From Cellvibrio sp. PSBB006 (GTDB taxonomy: Bacteria; Pseudomonadota; Gammaproteobacteria; Pseudomonadales; Cellvibrionaceae): a stretch of 64,000 nt of DNA. A model generated the notes under the pieces. That model did not search any database. It was not told the origin of the DNA and saw only the letters and a program-made list of their open reading frames with translations. Every line of letters starts with the position of its first letter. The first letter of the stretch is position 1. A program made the translations under genes and the position numbers. This document shows positions 27,663 through 36,847 of this stretch, one piece after another. The stretch spans positions 3,036,001-3,100,000 of the forward strand of contig NZ_CP021382.1 in assembly GCF_002162135.1 (NCBI RefSeq), read 5' to 3'.

Positions 27663-30600
27663 ATGAACAGGCCGGTAAATTTCGTCGATAAGTATCGCGA
27701 AAAAAATAAACGTTTTACTGATTCTTTGTGGCTATTATCTTCGTTTTTTCTGTTGATTGTTTTCAGCGTGCAATCCTCTGTTGCGCAAGTTCCGACCGTT
27801 GATGACTTCCAGCGCACTGTTGTCGCAGACGGCCTGGATTTACCGATGGAGTTTGAAATTGCCAAAGATGGCCGCGTGTTTGTGGTCGGCAAGTGTGGTG
27901 CATTGTACGCATGGAATCTGGATGGTGGTGTTGCTACACAAACGGCAACGGTTGCCAATGTCCGTTGCGAATTTGAAGACGGCTTGTTAAGCGTTGCGCT
28001 TGATCCGAATTTTACGACTAACGGTTATATTTATTTTCAATACACTGCACCCGGTAGCCTCACCCGCGTATCGCGTTATACAGTGAACGCCAACAATACC
28101 CTGGATATGGCGTCGGAAAAGATTCTGCTTGAGTGGCGCACCGGCGACGAAGCCCACGGCCACATGGGCGGATCAATGCAATTCGACAATGATGGCAATT
28201 TAATTATTACCACGGGTGACAACAAGGCCGCGGGTGGTTATTTTCAACCTGCCGCACAACAAACCTCGGGCAACACCAACGATTTGCGGGGAAAAATCCT
28301 GCGGATCAAACCCACAGCGGCGGGTGGTTATACGATTCCGGCGGGCAATTTATTTCCGGCAGATGCCACGCACCGCCCGGAAATTTACGCCATGGGTTTT
28401 CGCAACCCCTTCCGTTTGAATATCGACCCGCTCACGGGTTATTTATACGTGGGTGATATTGGCCCCGACTCATCGGCTGACAGTGCCGAAGGCCCCGGTG
28501 GACTCGATGAACTTAATGAGATTCGCGAAGCGGGTAATTTTGGCTGGCCCTACATTATTGGTTACAACCAACCTTACGCTGGTTTTAATCCCAATAACAT
28601 TGTGAACAATTACAACCTCAACACCGGCGCGACCAACTTGCCATCATCCAAATCCGCGTTGTGGACCATTCGCCATCAGGCGACTATGGCAGGCCCGGTG
28701 TATCGCTTTAATGAAAATCTCGACAGCGAATATAAATTGCCGGCGTATTACAACGGTAAATTAATCTTCTGGGATTTCAACAGCAGCAAATTTTTTACCA
28801 TCGACCTCACCGCCAATAACAACCCGCCCATCGCGGAAGATTTCCCCTTGAACACCGGCGGTTTCCAAGGCGCGATTGATGCGGAATTCGATCCACGCAC
28901 CCATCAGTTTTATGTGCTGCAATGGGGCTCCGGTTGTTGCGATAAAGAACCCTACGGCAACGGTGTGCTTTATCGTTTTGATTACATCGGTGGCCGCGAC
29001 AGTGGCCCCAACATGGCCCAAGGTGCTACGGCGACCGCATCATCACCCGCTGTGGGCGGAAACCTTCCAGCCTATGCGGTTGACGGTGATCCGACGACGC
29101 GCTGGGAAAGCCCCAGCGCTGATCCGCAAGTACTGAATATTGAACTGGCACAACCCACCATCATTGCAACCATTTTTATTAAATGGGAAGCTGCCTACAG
29201 TTCAAAATACACCATTGAAGCATCCGTCGATGGCGTCACCTGGGACCTGTTGGTGACCGAAGACAACGGTGCCGGCAAAACCACACCGCATATCATTAAT
29301 TCCACCAAAGCCTATCGCTATTTGCGTTTAACGGGTACAGCACGCGGCACAAATTACGGTCACTCCATCTACGAATTTGAAGTCTATGCGGGCGAAGCAC
29401 CGGAGCCGGAAGTGCCGCTTACCGAATTCGCTTACCTCAATATGCCCAGAACATTGGATGCGAACTTCACTGATGTACCCCGGTTGCTGTCGCAAACCGG
29501 CGCGTTTAGTAATACCGCTAACCTGACACCCAGCGCTAATCTCTTACCCTTTTCTCCCAACAGTCCGCTCTGGTCAGACCGCGCGGAAAAATTTCGCTGG
29601 GTTTCATTGCCCGCCGATACCAAGGTGCAATGGAGCGCGCAAGGCGATTGGAAATTTCCCCAGGGCACTGTGGCGGTTAAGCATTTCGAATTGCCGGTGG
29701 ATGTGAATAATCCGGCGTTAACCAAACGACTGGAGACGCGTTTAATTGTTACCAAGGCCGACGGCAAGATTTATGGCGTTACCTATAAATGGCGCGCTGA
29801 CAATAGTGATGCGGATTTATTGATGGCCGGTGCGCAAGAAGATATCAGCGTAAGACAAGCGAATGGTTCCAATGCAACGCAGACCTGGTTTTATCCGAGC
29901 CCGGCTGATTGTCTGAGTTGTCACAACGCGGAATCCAGCCAGATACTCGGCTTAAGCACGCGTCAATTAAACGGTAATTACACCTACCCGGGCGGCACAA
30001 CGCAAAATCAATTGGTGCATTGGAATAATCGCGGTTTATTTACACCGGCGCTCAATAATGCCTTGGTTAACACCTACGATAAATTGGCGGCGCTTTCCGA
30101 TAGTAATGCCTCTCTGGAAAAGCGCGTGAAGTCCTATCTTGATACCAATTGCGGGCATTGTCATGGCACAGGCAACGGCGGCTCGCAATGGGACGCGCGT
30201 TTCAATACCGCGTTAGGTCAAATGAAAGTGGTGAACGCTACCACCACAGGTATTCGTAATTACGAAGCAGACTACGGCATCGCGAATGCGAAAGTGGTTG
30301 AAGCGGGCGCACCGCAACAGTCGATCCTGTATCTGCGTGATAAAACCATTGATCCAAACGATCGTATGCCACCCATCGGTCGCGCCTTGGAGCACACCGA
30401 ATATATTCAGGTACTCGACCAATGGATTACCTCGCTCGGTGCACCTTCCGTGGTTCCACCGCGCCCCGCAAAATTGACGCCGGTACTGGCAACCGCCTCC
30501 AGTTTCCAGGGCGGCAATACCGCGCCCGCCGCTATTGATGGCAATGCCGCTTCACGCTGGGAAAGTGAACCGCAAGTTGATCCGCAATACCTCCAGCTGG

Positions 30601-32285
30601 ATATGGGCAAACGCATTTACTTCACCGAAGTCAGATTGAATTGGGAAGCGGCTTACGCCCGAGCCTACACCATTGAAGTCTCCGACAATGGTGACGACTG
30701 GACGGTGGTATACAGCACCACCAATAGTCGCGGCGGAATAGAAACCATTCCGTTGAATGGTGAGCAAGGCCAATATATCCGCATGCACGGTACACAGCGC
30801 GCAACGGGTTATGGTTATTCATTGTTTGAATTTGAAGCCTATGGTGTGGAAGCCGATGCAGACGTAGCATTGATTAATATTGTAACGCCAGCAGCCAATG
30901 CGGTGATTGATCAATCGGCACGCGTGAGTCTGCGTGTGAACATCACCGATCCCAACTGGTTAACCAATTACGGATTCACTTACTCACTCGACGACGGCCC
31001 AGCCACGGTAGCGACCAGCGATGTTATTGATCTCGGTTTGTTGCCCACGGGCCAGCATAGCCTGCGTGTGACGCTTATCGACAACAGCGGCAATGAAGTC
31101 GGTGTGCCGAGAAATAGTAAATTCAGGGTCAGCTGTGGTGAAAGTTGTCCGAGTGTATTGGTCTTCTCCAAGACAGCGGGTTTCCGTCATGACTCCATCC
31201 CCGACGGTATTGCGATGGTGCAACAAATTGCACAAGACAATGGTTACACCGTCACGGCATCGGAAGATTCCAGCTTATTTACTACCGCAAACCTGGCGAA
31301 CTATTCCACCATCGTGTTTATGAATACCACCGGTGATGTATTTACCGATGCACAAAAAGCGGCATTCAAAAGCTACATTGAAAACGGTGGCGGTTATGTT
31401 GGCACTCACGCGGCAGCGGATACCGAACACGGTTGGGATTGGTATACCGATACCGTATTAGGTGGCGGTGAATTTATTCACCACGGCGATGGTATTCCGC
31501 GCGCAACCGTCGTGATCGAAGATATTACCCACGCGCTTGTCAATCATATTGGGGCGCAATGGGTACTGAACGACGAATGGTATTTCTGGAAGAGTAATCC
31601 GCGCGAATCAGAACATGTTGAGGTGTTGGGTAATCTGGATCGCAGCAGTTACACCTCCAATTATCCGGTAGACGATCATCCGGTGATTTACACCAACACG
31701 GTCGGTGACGGGCGAATTTTTTACACCGCTATTGGCCATGTGAAAGAAAATTTTGCAGATCCAAAGATGGTGGAGATGATTCGCAAAGCGATTGAGTGGA
31801 CCTCCAACATTGAGCCGGTCGCGCCGCCGCCGGCAAGCTCATCATCGTCCAGTGTTATGTCATCCAGCGTGGCGAGTAGCAGTCGTTCAAGCAGTAGCCG
31901 TTCAAACAGTTCCGTGGCTAATGTATCGTCTTCATCGAGTGCCCTGGCATCATCAAGTCGATCTGCAACGTCCGCAAGCTCGGCCAGTTCGGTGGGCGCA
32001 ATAAGTTCTGCATCCAGTACTGGTGTAGCAAGTTCAACCAGTGCGGGCGTGTCGAGTGTGTCGGTGGTTAACAGCTCATCATCGAGCGCCCGTTCATCAA
32101 TGAGTTCGACGGCGTCCAGCATCAGTTCTACGCCCGGCAACACAGGCGGCGGAACATCATCCAGCCCTGCTGGCAGTGGTGGAGGCTCTGTTGCATGGCA
32201 CGAACTCTTGCTGCTTTGTTTATTCGCCATCGGGCTTATGCTTATACGGCGACATTACAGAACCACCGTGATTAATAACGAATAA
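27663..32285 (+). CDS. Multidomain PQQ-type sugar dehydrogenase / di-haem cytochrome / ThuA fusion with GlyGly-CTERM tail
   Basis: A 1540-residue secreted protein. A signal peptide (to about residue 40) is followed by a soluble glucose/sorbosone dehydrogenase-type beta-propeller (about 45-440), a discoidin F5/8C domain (about 449-576) and a di-haem cytochrome region (about 580-925) with CLSCH at 750-754 and CGHCH at 830-834. A second F5/8C domain (about 935-1066), an Ig-like segment (about 1070-1155) and a ThuA domain (about 1160-1385) follow. A serine-rich linker (about 1390-1500) leads to a GlyGly-CTERM-like tail: a Gly-rich turn, a hydrophobic helix and RRHYR. The parts suggest sugar oxidation feeding electrons through the haems while bound to a glycan, anchored at the surface by the rhombosortase/type II secretion route. 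Activity is inferred from domains only. Confidence 0.85.
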   Translation: MNRPVNFVDKYREKNKRFTDSLWLLSSFFLLIVFSVQSSVAQVPTVDDFQRTVVADGLDLPMEFEIAKDGRVFVVGKCGALYAWNLDGGVATQTATVANVRCEFEDGLLSVALDPNFTTNGYIYFQYTAPGSLTRVSRYTVNANNTLDMASEKILLEWRTGDEAHGHMGGSMQFDNDGNLIITTGDNKAAGGYFQPAAQQTSGNTNDLRGKILRIKPTAAGGYTIPAGNLFPADATHRPEIYAMGFRNPFRLNIDPLTGYLYVGDIGPDSSADSAEGPGGLDELNEIREAGNFGWPYIIGYNQPYAGFNPNNIVNNYNLNTGATNLPSSKSALWTIRHQATMAGPVYRFNENLDSEYKLPAYYNGKLIFWDFNSSKFFTIDLTANNNPPIAEDFPLNTGGFQGAIDAEFDPRTHQFYVLQWGSGCCDKEPYGNGVLYRFDYIGGRDSGPNMAQGATATASSPAVGGNLPAYAVDGDPTTRWESPSADPQVLNIELAQPTIIATIFIKWEAAYSSKYTIEASVDGVTWDLLVTEDNGAGKTTPHIINSTKAYRYLRLTGTARGTNYGHSIYEFEVYAGEAPEPEVPLTEFAYLNMPRTLDANFTDVPRLLSQTGAFSNTANLTPSANLLPFSPNSPLWSDRAEKFRWVSLPADTKVQWSAQGDWKFPQGTVAVKHFELPVDVNNPALTKRLETRLIVTKADGKIYGVTYKWRADNSDADLLMAGAQEDISVRQANGSNATQTWFYPSPADCLSCHNAESSQILGLSTRQLNGNYTYPGGTTQNQLVHWNNRGLFTPALNNALVNTYDKLAALSDSNASLEKRVKSYLDTNCGHCHGTGNGGSQWDARFNTALGQMKVVNATTTGIRNYEADYGIANAKVVEAGAPQQSILYLRDKTIDPNDRMPPIGRALEHTEYIQVLDQWITSLGAPSVVPPRPAKLTPVLATASSFQGGNTAPAAIDGNAASRWESEPQVDPQYLQLDMGKRIYFTEVRLNWEAAYARAYTIEVSDNGDDWTVVYSTTNSRGGIETIPLNGEQGQYIRMHGTQRATGYGYSLFEFEAYGVEADADVALINIVTPAANAVIDQSARVSLRVNITDPNWLTNYGFTYSLDDGPATVATSDVIDLGLLPTGQHSLRVTLIDNSGNEVGVPRNSKFRVSCGESCPSVLVFSKTAGFRHDSIPDGIAMVQQIAQDNGYTVTASEDSSLFTTANLANYSTIVFMNTTGDVFTDAQKAAFKSYIENGGGYVGTHAAADTEHGWDWYTDTVLGGGEFIHHGDGIPRATVVIEDITHALVNHIGAQWVLNDEWYFWKSNPRESEHVEVLGNLDRSSYTSNYPVDDHPVIYTNTVGDGRIFYTAIGHVKENFADPKMVEMIRKAIEWTSNIEPVAPPPASSSSSSVMSSSVASSSRSSSSRSNSSVANVSSSSSALASSSRSATSASSASSVGAISSASSTGVASSTSAGVSSVSVVNSSSSSARSSMSSTASSISSTPGNTGGGTSSSPAGSGGGSVAWHELLLLCLFAIGLMLIRRHYRTTVINNE

Positions 32286-32292
32286 TAAACGT

Positions 32293-32325
32293 GGGGCAAA
32301 AGGTTCTCCGATGTTCTTTTGCCCC
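32293..32325 (+). terminator. Hairpin after the redox fusion gene
   Basis: Perfect ten-base arms GGGGCAAAAG and CTTTTGCCCC with a 13-base loop, eight bases after the stop codon. There is no long T-run after it, but position and stem strength suggest a transcript end. Confidence 0.6.
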
Positions 32326-32743
32326 GCTACTCACAGCAACATCGATCAGTTGTGCTCAGTCAGTGATCATGATGCGCGCTAACCTGCGGGAAATGGCTTG
32401 ACAAGTTCCGCAGAATGACAAATAGCCGATTCAATGACGGCCGAAGCGTTAAATTGTGTAAAAAGGGGCTTTCCGGCAGGTTTATTCCGTTCATCCACGT
32501 TGTGCATCCCCAGCCGGAACCTTTACATTACCCGTGGTCTCATGCTGATGCGGTTCGGCGGCGTGGAGTTTACTGGCGAGCTTATTGAGCAGGGAGTTTG
32601 GCGAAGTTGCTACATGGTATGCAGGTTATCCAACAATTGATCTGCAGCTGACAATCAATAATAACGGATCAGCGCAGCATATTCTGAAACAGTAAATCAT
32701 GTTGTGGCCTTACCCCTTGTGAAATTTATCCCGGCGGTTGTTG
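32326..32743. other. Intergenic region upstream of the ebo operon
   Basis: About 420 bases without a supported gene. The open frame at 32434-32640 has no ribosome site and a composition unlike its neighbours. The promoter for the ebo operon should be here, but no confident -10/-35 pair was found. Confidence 0.4.
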
Positions 32744-33436
32744 ATGTACATTATTCATTTGCAAACTATCCAATCCTTATTGGATGACATACTTCATCCG
32801 CGCTTGAGCCCGCAGGCAATCACCTATTGTCGCACCGGCACAGCGCCAGGTGAGCCGCTTGATTATCCAGGATTTAATCGTTTAATTGCGATGGCAAGTC
32901 GCCATGCCCGTCGGCATCCACTGAACTTGTCTGATGATGAAAAATTGCACATCAGCAGAAACATGCCGGGCTGGGATCTTTCGCAATGGAACCTGCTGGA
33001 GTTATTGCGCGTAAGATTGATCATTGCGCAGCAGCATCTTGCAGAAGAGTCCTTTGCGGATGTATTGATTAAAGCGTTTCAGTTCGCCGATGAAGGCGAA
33101 GCCTGTGCTTTTTATAAAGCGATTCCCTTGTTGCCGGCGCCTGAGCGTTTTCTCTGGCATATGAAAGAAGCCTGCCGTTCCAATATGCGCTCAATTGTGT
33201 GGGCGGCCGGCTGCGATAATCCCTTTCCCGTGACCTACTTTGACGATATCGCCTGGCGACAGCTGGTGATGAAGGCGCTATTTATCGAGATTCCTCTGGT
33301 GCACATTTATCACCTTGAGCACCGGTTATCTACCACACTGGCGGAGATGGCAAACGACTATATTGCCGAACGTACCAGTGCCGGACGCAGCATTCCCACG
33401 GATATAAAACTATTACTGGGCGACGCAGCTTGTTGA
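32744..33436 (+). CDS. eboA: EboA-family metabolite traffic protein
   Basis: A 230-residue soluble, largely helical protein. It matches EboA as I recall it: conserved Trp/Arg-rich patches such as NMPGWDLSQWNLLELLRVRL and YHLEHRLSTTLAEMANDY, with the latter near the C-terminus. The ATG at 32744 is preferred to two TTG codons just upstream; GGCGG is the likely ribosome site. EboA defines the ebo (also called edb) clusters found across bacteria and transferred into eustigmatophyte algal plastids. In cyanobacteria the cluster is needed to move a scytonemin precursor to the periplasm. The biochemical action of EboA itself is unknown. First gene of the six-gene operon. Confidence 0.85.
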   Translation: MYIIHLQTIQSLLDDILHPRLSPQAITYCRTGTAPGEPLDYPGFNRLIAMASRHARRHPLNLSDDEKLHISRNMPGWDLSQWNLLELLRVRLIIAQQHLAEESFADVLIKAFQFADEGEACAFYKAIPLLPAPERFLWHMKEACRSNMRSIVWAAGCDNPFPVTYFDDIAWRQLVMKALFIEIPLVHIYHLEHRLSTTLAEMANDYIAERTSAGRSIPTDIKLLLGDAAC

Positions 33437-33546
33437 AAACAAGCTGTCAGGCCAACGCCCGCTGTCATGGATAACGACAAAAAACCCGGCAAATTATTTT
33501 TGCTGGAGCCACTTATTGCATCGCCTATTGCTTCGAGGATAACACC

Positions 33547-34443
33547 ATGATGTTTTTTGATCCGCATATCCATATGTCCAGCCGTACCACCGACGATTAC
33601 CAAGCCATGGCCGCTGCGGGTATTCGTGCCGTGATTGAACCCGCGTTCTGGATGGGCCAACCACGCACCAACGTCGGTAGTTTTATTGATTACTTCTCCA
33701 GCCTTGTTGGTTGGGAAAAATTTCGCGCAAGCCAATTTGGTATCGCACATTATTGTGCGATGGGGTTGAACTCCAAAGAAGCAAACGATGAAGGACTGGC
33801 GCGCGAGGTATTGGACATCCTGCCGCAGTTTGCCTTGAAAGAAAGCGTCGTCGCTATTGGTGAAATCGGCTACGACGAAATCACACCCGCCGAAGATTTT
33901 GCTTACCAGTGGCAACTCAAGTTCGCCTGCGATCACGACATGGTGGTGATGGTGCATACGCCGCATCGCGATAAGAAAAATGGTGTGTTGCGTTCGCTGG
34001 ATGTTGCGGCGGAGATGGGCGTGCCCATGCACAAAGTCATTATCGATCACAACAACGAAGAAACCGTGCGCGCGGTGTTGGACCGCGGTGCCTGGGCAGC
34101 ATTTACCATCTACCCCAACACCAAGATGGGCTCCGAACGTATGGTGGAAATTGTGCGTGAATATGGGCCCGAACGCATCATCGTTGACAGCTCGGCGGAC
34201 TGGGGTGTGAGTGATCCCTTATCCGTTCCTAAAACGGCCAAGCTCATGCTTGAGCGCGGCATCGCGCCGGAAGCCGTTCGTCTCACCACCTGGCAAAACG
34301 CACTCGATGCTTATGCGCAGTCCGGGCAAATTGATATCGATCAATTGTTAGCGGCACCCGCCATTGATCAACGCGCACTCTTCAGTGATAACTCGGTATT
34401 GCGTGGCCAGTCACCGCTGGTGCTCGAACCGGTGAAAAACTAG
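33547..34443 (+). CDS. eboB: EboB, TatD-family metal-dependent hydrolase
   Basis: A 298-residue amidohydrolase-fold protein. The metal-binding HxH motif is at the N-terminus (DPHIHMSS). Further likely ligands are Glu in IGEIGYDE, His in VMVHTPHRDK, His in IIDHNNEE and Asp in IVDSSADWG. TatD proteins are hydrolases of the PHP/amidohydrolase type, some acting as DNases, but the Ebo branch substrate is not known. A GAGGATAACACC ribosome site supports the start. It lies 110 bases after eboA. Confidence 0.85.
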   Translation: MMFFDPHIHMSSRTTDDYQAMAAAGIRAVIEPAFWMGQPRTNVGSFIDYFSSLVGWEKFRASQFGIAHYCAMGLNSKEANDEGLAREVLDILPQFALKESVVAIGEIGYDEITPAEDFAYQWQLKFACDHDMVVMVHTPHRDKKNGVLRSLDVAAEMGVPMHKVIIDHNNEETVRAVLDRGAWAAFTIYPNTKMGSERMVEIVREYGPERIIVDSSADWGVSDPLSVPKTAKLMLERGIAPEAVRLTTWQNALDAYAQSGQIDIDQLLAAPAIDQRALFSDNSVLRGQSPLVLEPVKN

Positions 34444-34533
34444 CGCTGTGAAAATCCCTGACGGCAAACGCTGGGGCTCGCACAATTCGTGCGCTGAGCC
34501 AGCTTTTTAAACATCAACACAGCGGAGGCGCCT

Positions 34534-35682
34534 ATGCATCTCATCAATCAACAATTCTCCGTGACCTATGAATTTTCCGTTTGTTTTACGCGCGACACCT
34601 TTGCGCCGGAAAACATGGCATTACATGATTTAATTTCGGCGGCCGGTGCGACCACCCACAAAGTTCAACCTGTGATCGACAGCCAGGTCTTAGCAGATCA
34701 CCCCGAGCTGATCGACGCTATCGCCCTCTACGGTGATATTCATGGTGACACCATCGCCTTTGAGGAGCCCTTTATTGTGCGCGGCGGTGAGATCTGCAAG
34801 AACGATCCCGCTGAAGTCGAAGAGTTTCTTCGCCTGACGCAGGAGCGCAAGATTTGTCGTCACAGCTTTGTGCTGGTTATTGGTGGTGGCTCGGTTATCG
34901 ACGCGATGGGTTATGCAGCCACTATCGCGCATCGCGGTATTCGCCTGATTCGTATGCCGACCACCGTGCTGGGTCAAAATGATGCCGGTGTCGGCGTAAA
35001 GAATGCGATTAACTTTCGCAATCGAAAAAATTACGTTGGCACTTTCGCCCCGCCCTATGCCGTGTTAAATGATTTTGATTTTCTTAGCAGCCTGGCACCG
35101 CGCGATCAGCGTGCCGGTATTGCAGAAGCGGTGAAGGTGTCGCTCATTCGTGACGGCGAATTTTTTGCCTGGCTGGAAAGTCATTGTGAGCAACTTGCGC
35201 GCTTTGAAGACGAAGCCGTGGAGCACATGATTATTCGTTGCGCCGAATTGCATGTGCGTCACATCGGCACCGGCGGTGATCCTTTTGAGCGCGGCTCCGC
35301 GCGACCGCTGGATTTCGGCCACTGGTCTGCCCATCGCCTGGAAGAAATTTCCCACACGCAATTTCCTCAACACGAGCTGCGCCACGGCGAAGCAGTCGCC
35401 ATCGGCATCGCATTGGATTCTCACTATGCCCGACAGATGGGATTTATCGATGAAGAAACCTTGATGCGCATCATCAACACGCTGCATGGCATAGGCTTCA
35501 GCTTGTATCACCCGGCGCTGGAACAGCTCAACATTCCGCAGGCCCTGGCAGGATTCCGCGAGCATCTCGGCGGCGCCCTGTGCATCACCATGTTAACCGG
35601 TGCAGGTTCCGCGAAAGAAGTTAGCGAAATTGATGAGGCTGTTATGGAGCAATGTGTGCAGCGACTGCGCGACTACCAATAA
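34534..35682 (+). CDS. eboD: EboD, 3-dehydroquinate synthase-like sugar-phosphate cyclase
   Basis: A 382-residue protein of the dehydroquinate-synthase fold. The NAD-binding GGGSVIDAMGY lies around residues 112-122, and metal-ligand regions are RAGIAEAVKVSLI, LDFGHWSAHRLE and LRHGEAVAIGIA. It is related to AroB and 2-epi-5-epi-valiolone synthases, but its ebo context and divergence argue against housekeeping chorismate synthesis. It probably makes a cyclitol or an equivalent cyclised sugar phosphate for the pathway; the substrate is unknown. It sits 90 bases after eboB. Confidence 0.87.
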   Translation: MHLINQQFSVTYEFSVCFTRDTFAPENMALHDLISAAGATTHKVQPVIDSQVLADHPELIDAIALYGDIHGDTIAFEEPFIVRGGEICKNDPAEVEEFLRLTQERKICRHSFVLVIGGGSVIDAMGYAATIAHRGIRLIRMPTTVLGQNDAGVGVKNAINFRNRKNYVGTFAPPYAVLNDFDFLSSLAPRDQRAGIAEAVKVSLIRDGEFFAWLESHCEQLARFEDEAVEHMIIRCAELHVRHIGTGGDPFERGSARPLDFGHWSAHRLEEISHTQFPQHELRHGEAVAIGIALDSHYARQMGFIDEETLMRIINTLHGIGFSLYHPALEQLNIPQALAGFREHLGGALCITMLTGAGSAKEVSEIDEAVMEQCVQRLRDYQ

Positions 35683-35737
35683 GCACTTGGCAACAAACAC
35701 ATGGCAATAATCGCGTCTCAATACTGGAGAACGCCAT

Positions 35738-36844
35738 ATGAAACCAGAATTAACCTACTGCACCAACATTCATCCCGGCGAATCCTGGGCCGATGTGATG
35801 GCGAATTTGAATGGCCACGCACTGGCGGTAAAGGCGGCTGTATCGGCTAATGAAAAATTTCCTTTGGGTCTGCGTATTTCCCATCAGGCCGCGAGTGAAA
35901 TTACACCAGAGGATATCACCAGCTTTCGCCACTGGTGCGACCTTCATGATTGTTATTTGCTGACGATCAATGGTTTTCCGTTTGGCACGTTTCATAATCA
36001 ACCAGTGAAAGAAAAGGTCTATGAACCGGACTGGCGCAGCCGCGCGCGTGTTGATTACACCAAACGCCTTGCGGACCTCGCCGTCGCATTGAGCACTCGC
36101 GCTGCACCCTTATCCATATCCACCGTGCCGGTGGCTTACAAGCCAGTATTTTCTGACGATGATTGGCCCGTGGTTTATCGACATATCAACGAGGTGTTGC
36201 AACATCTGCGGCAGATCGAGCAATCGACGGGCATTAGTATTCGCCTGGCCTTCGAGCCGGAACCCTGTTGCGTGTTGGAGACTATCGACGAAACCGTGGA
36301 TTTCTTTTCACGGCTGGATTTACCGGAGAGGCTACAGCCTTTTGTCGGCATTTGTTTTGATGCCTGTCACCAAGCCGTCGAGTTTGAAGATCCGGCACAA
36401 TGCCTGCAAAAATTAGCGCAAGCCGATATCGCTATTGCGAAAGTACAAGTCTCCAGCGCGTTATGCGCGCGCGGCGATGAAATTTCCGCGCTGATGGATT
36501 TTGATGAGCCGGTGTATTTACATCAAGCCATTGTTCGTCAGAGCGCGAATAAACCGCTGCGCCGTTTTACAGATTTATCGGAGCTGTCAGCGTTTCTGGA
36601 TGATGCCCAGCAACCGGAAGAATGCCGCGTACATTTTCACGTGCCGATTTTTATTGATCACTTGGGCGTATGCGGCACCACACGATTTTTTCTCGAACAA
36701 TTGCTGCCACTGCTATCACCGGATATTCCCCTTGAAGTCGAAACCTACAGTTTCAAAGCCCTACCTGAACACCTGCGTAGTGGCACCCTGGAGGAATCTA
36801 TCTGCCGTGAGCTGCAGTGGGTGCAAACCCGGTTAGGAAAATAA
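35738..36844 (+). CDS. eboE: EboE, TIM-barrel (xylose-isomerase-like) metabolite traffic protein
   Basis: A 368-residue protein with a sugar-isomerase-type TIM barrel. The start TYCTNIHPGESW is characteristic of EboE. Metal- and substrate-binding acidic/His residues are in LAFEPEPCCVLE, GICFDACHQAVEF, KVQVSSALCA and HFHVPIF. The fold suggests isomerisation or epimerisation of a sugar-like intermediate, possibly the EboD product. The C-terminal segment LEVETYSFKALPEHLR is conserved in the family. It is followed by eboF after three bases. Confidence 0.87.
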   Translation: MKPELTYCTNIHPGESWADVMANLNGHALAVKAAVSANEKFPLGLRISHQAASEITPEDITSFRHWCDLHDCYLLTINGFPFGTFHNQPVKEKVYEPDWRSRARVDYTKRLADLAVALSTRAAPLSISTVPVAYKPVFSDDDWPVVYRHINEVLQHLRQIEQSTGISIRLAFEPEPCCVLETIDETVDFFSRLDLPERLQPFVGICFDACHQAVEFEDPAQCLQKLAQADIAIAKVQVSSALCARGDEISALMDFDEPVYLHQAIVRQSANKPLRRFTDLSELSAFLDDAQQPEECRVHFHVPIFIDHLGVCGTTRFFLEQLLPLLSPDIPLEVETYSFKALPEHLRSGTLEESICRELQWVQTRLGK

Positions 36845-36847
36845 ATT

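Noticed and set aside
31721..32230. Acidic 169-codon frame opposite the poly-Ser linker
   Set aside because: It is the reverse reading of serine codons, giving Leu/Asp/Glu repeats without meaning.
32434..32640. 68-codon frame upstream of eboA
   Set aside because: No ribosome site and an unremarkable amino-acid composition; probably chance.
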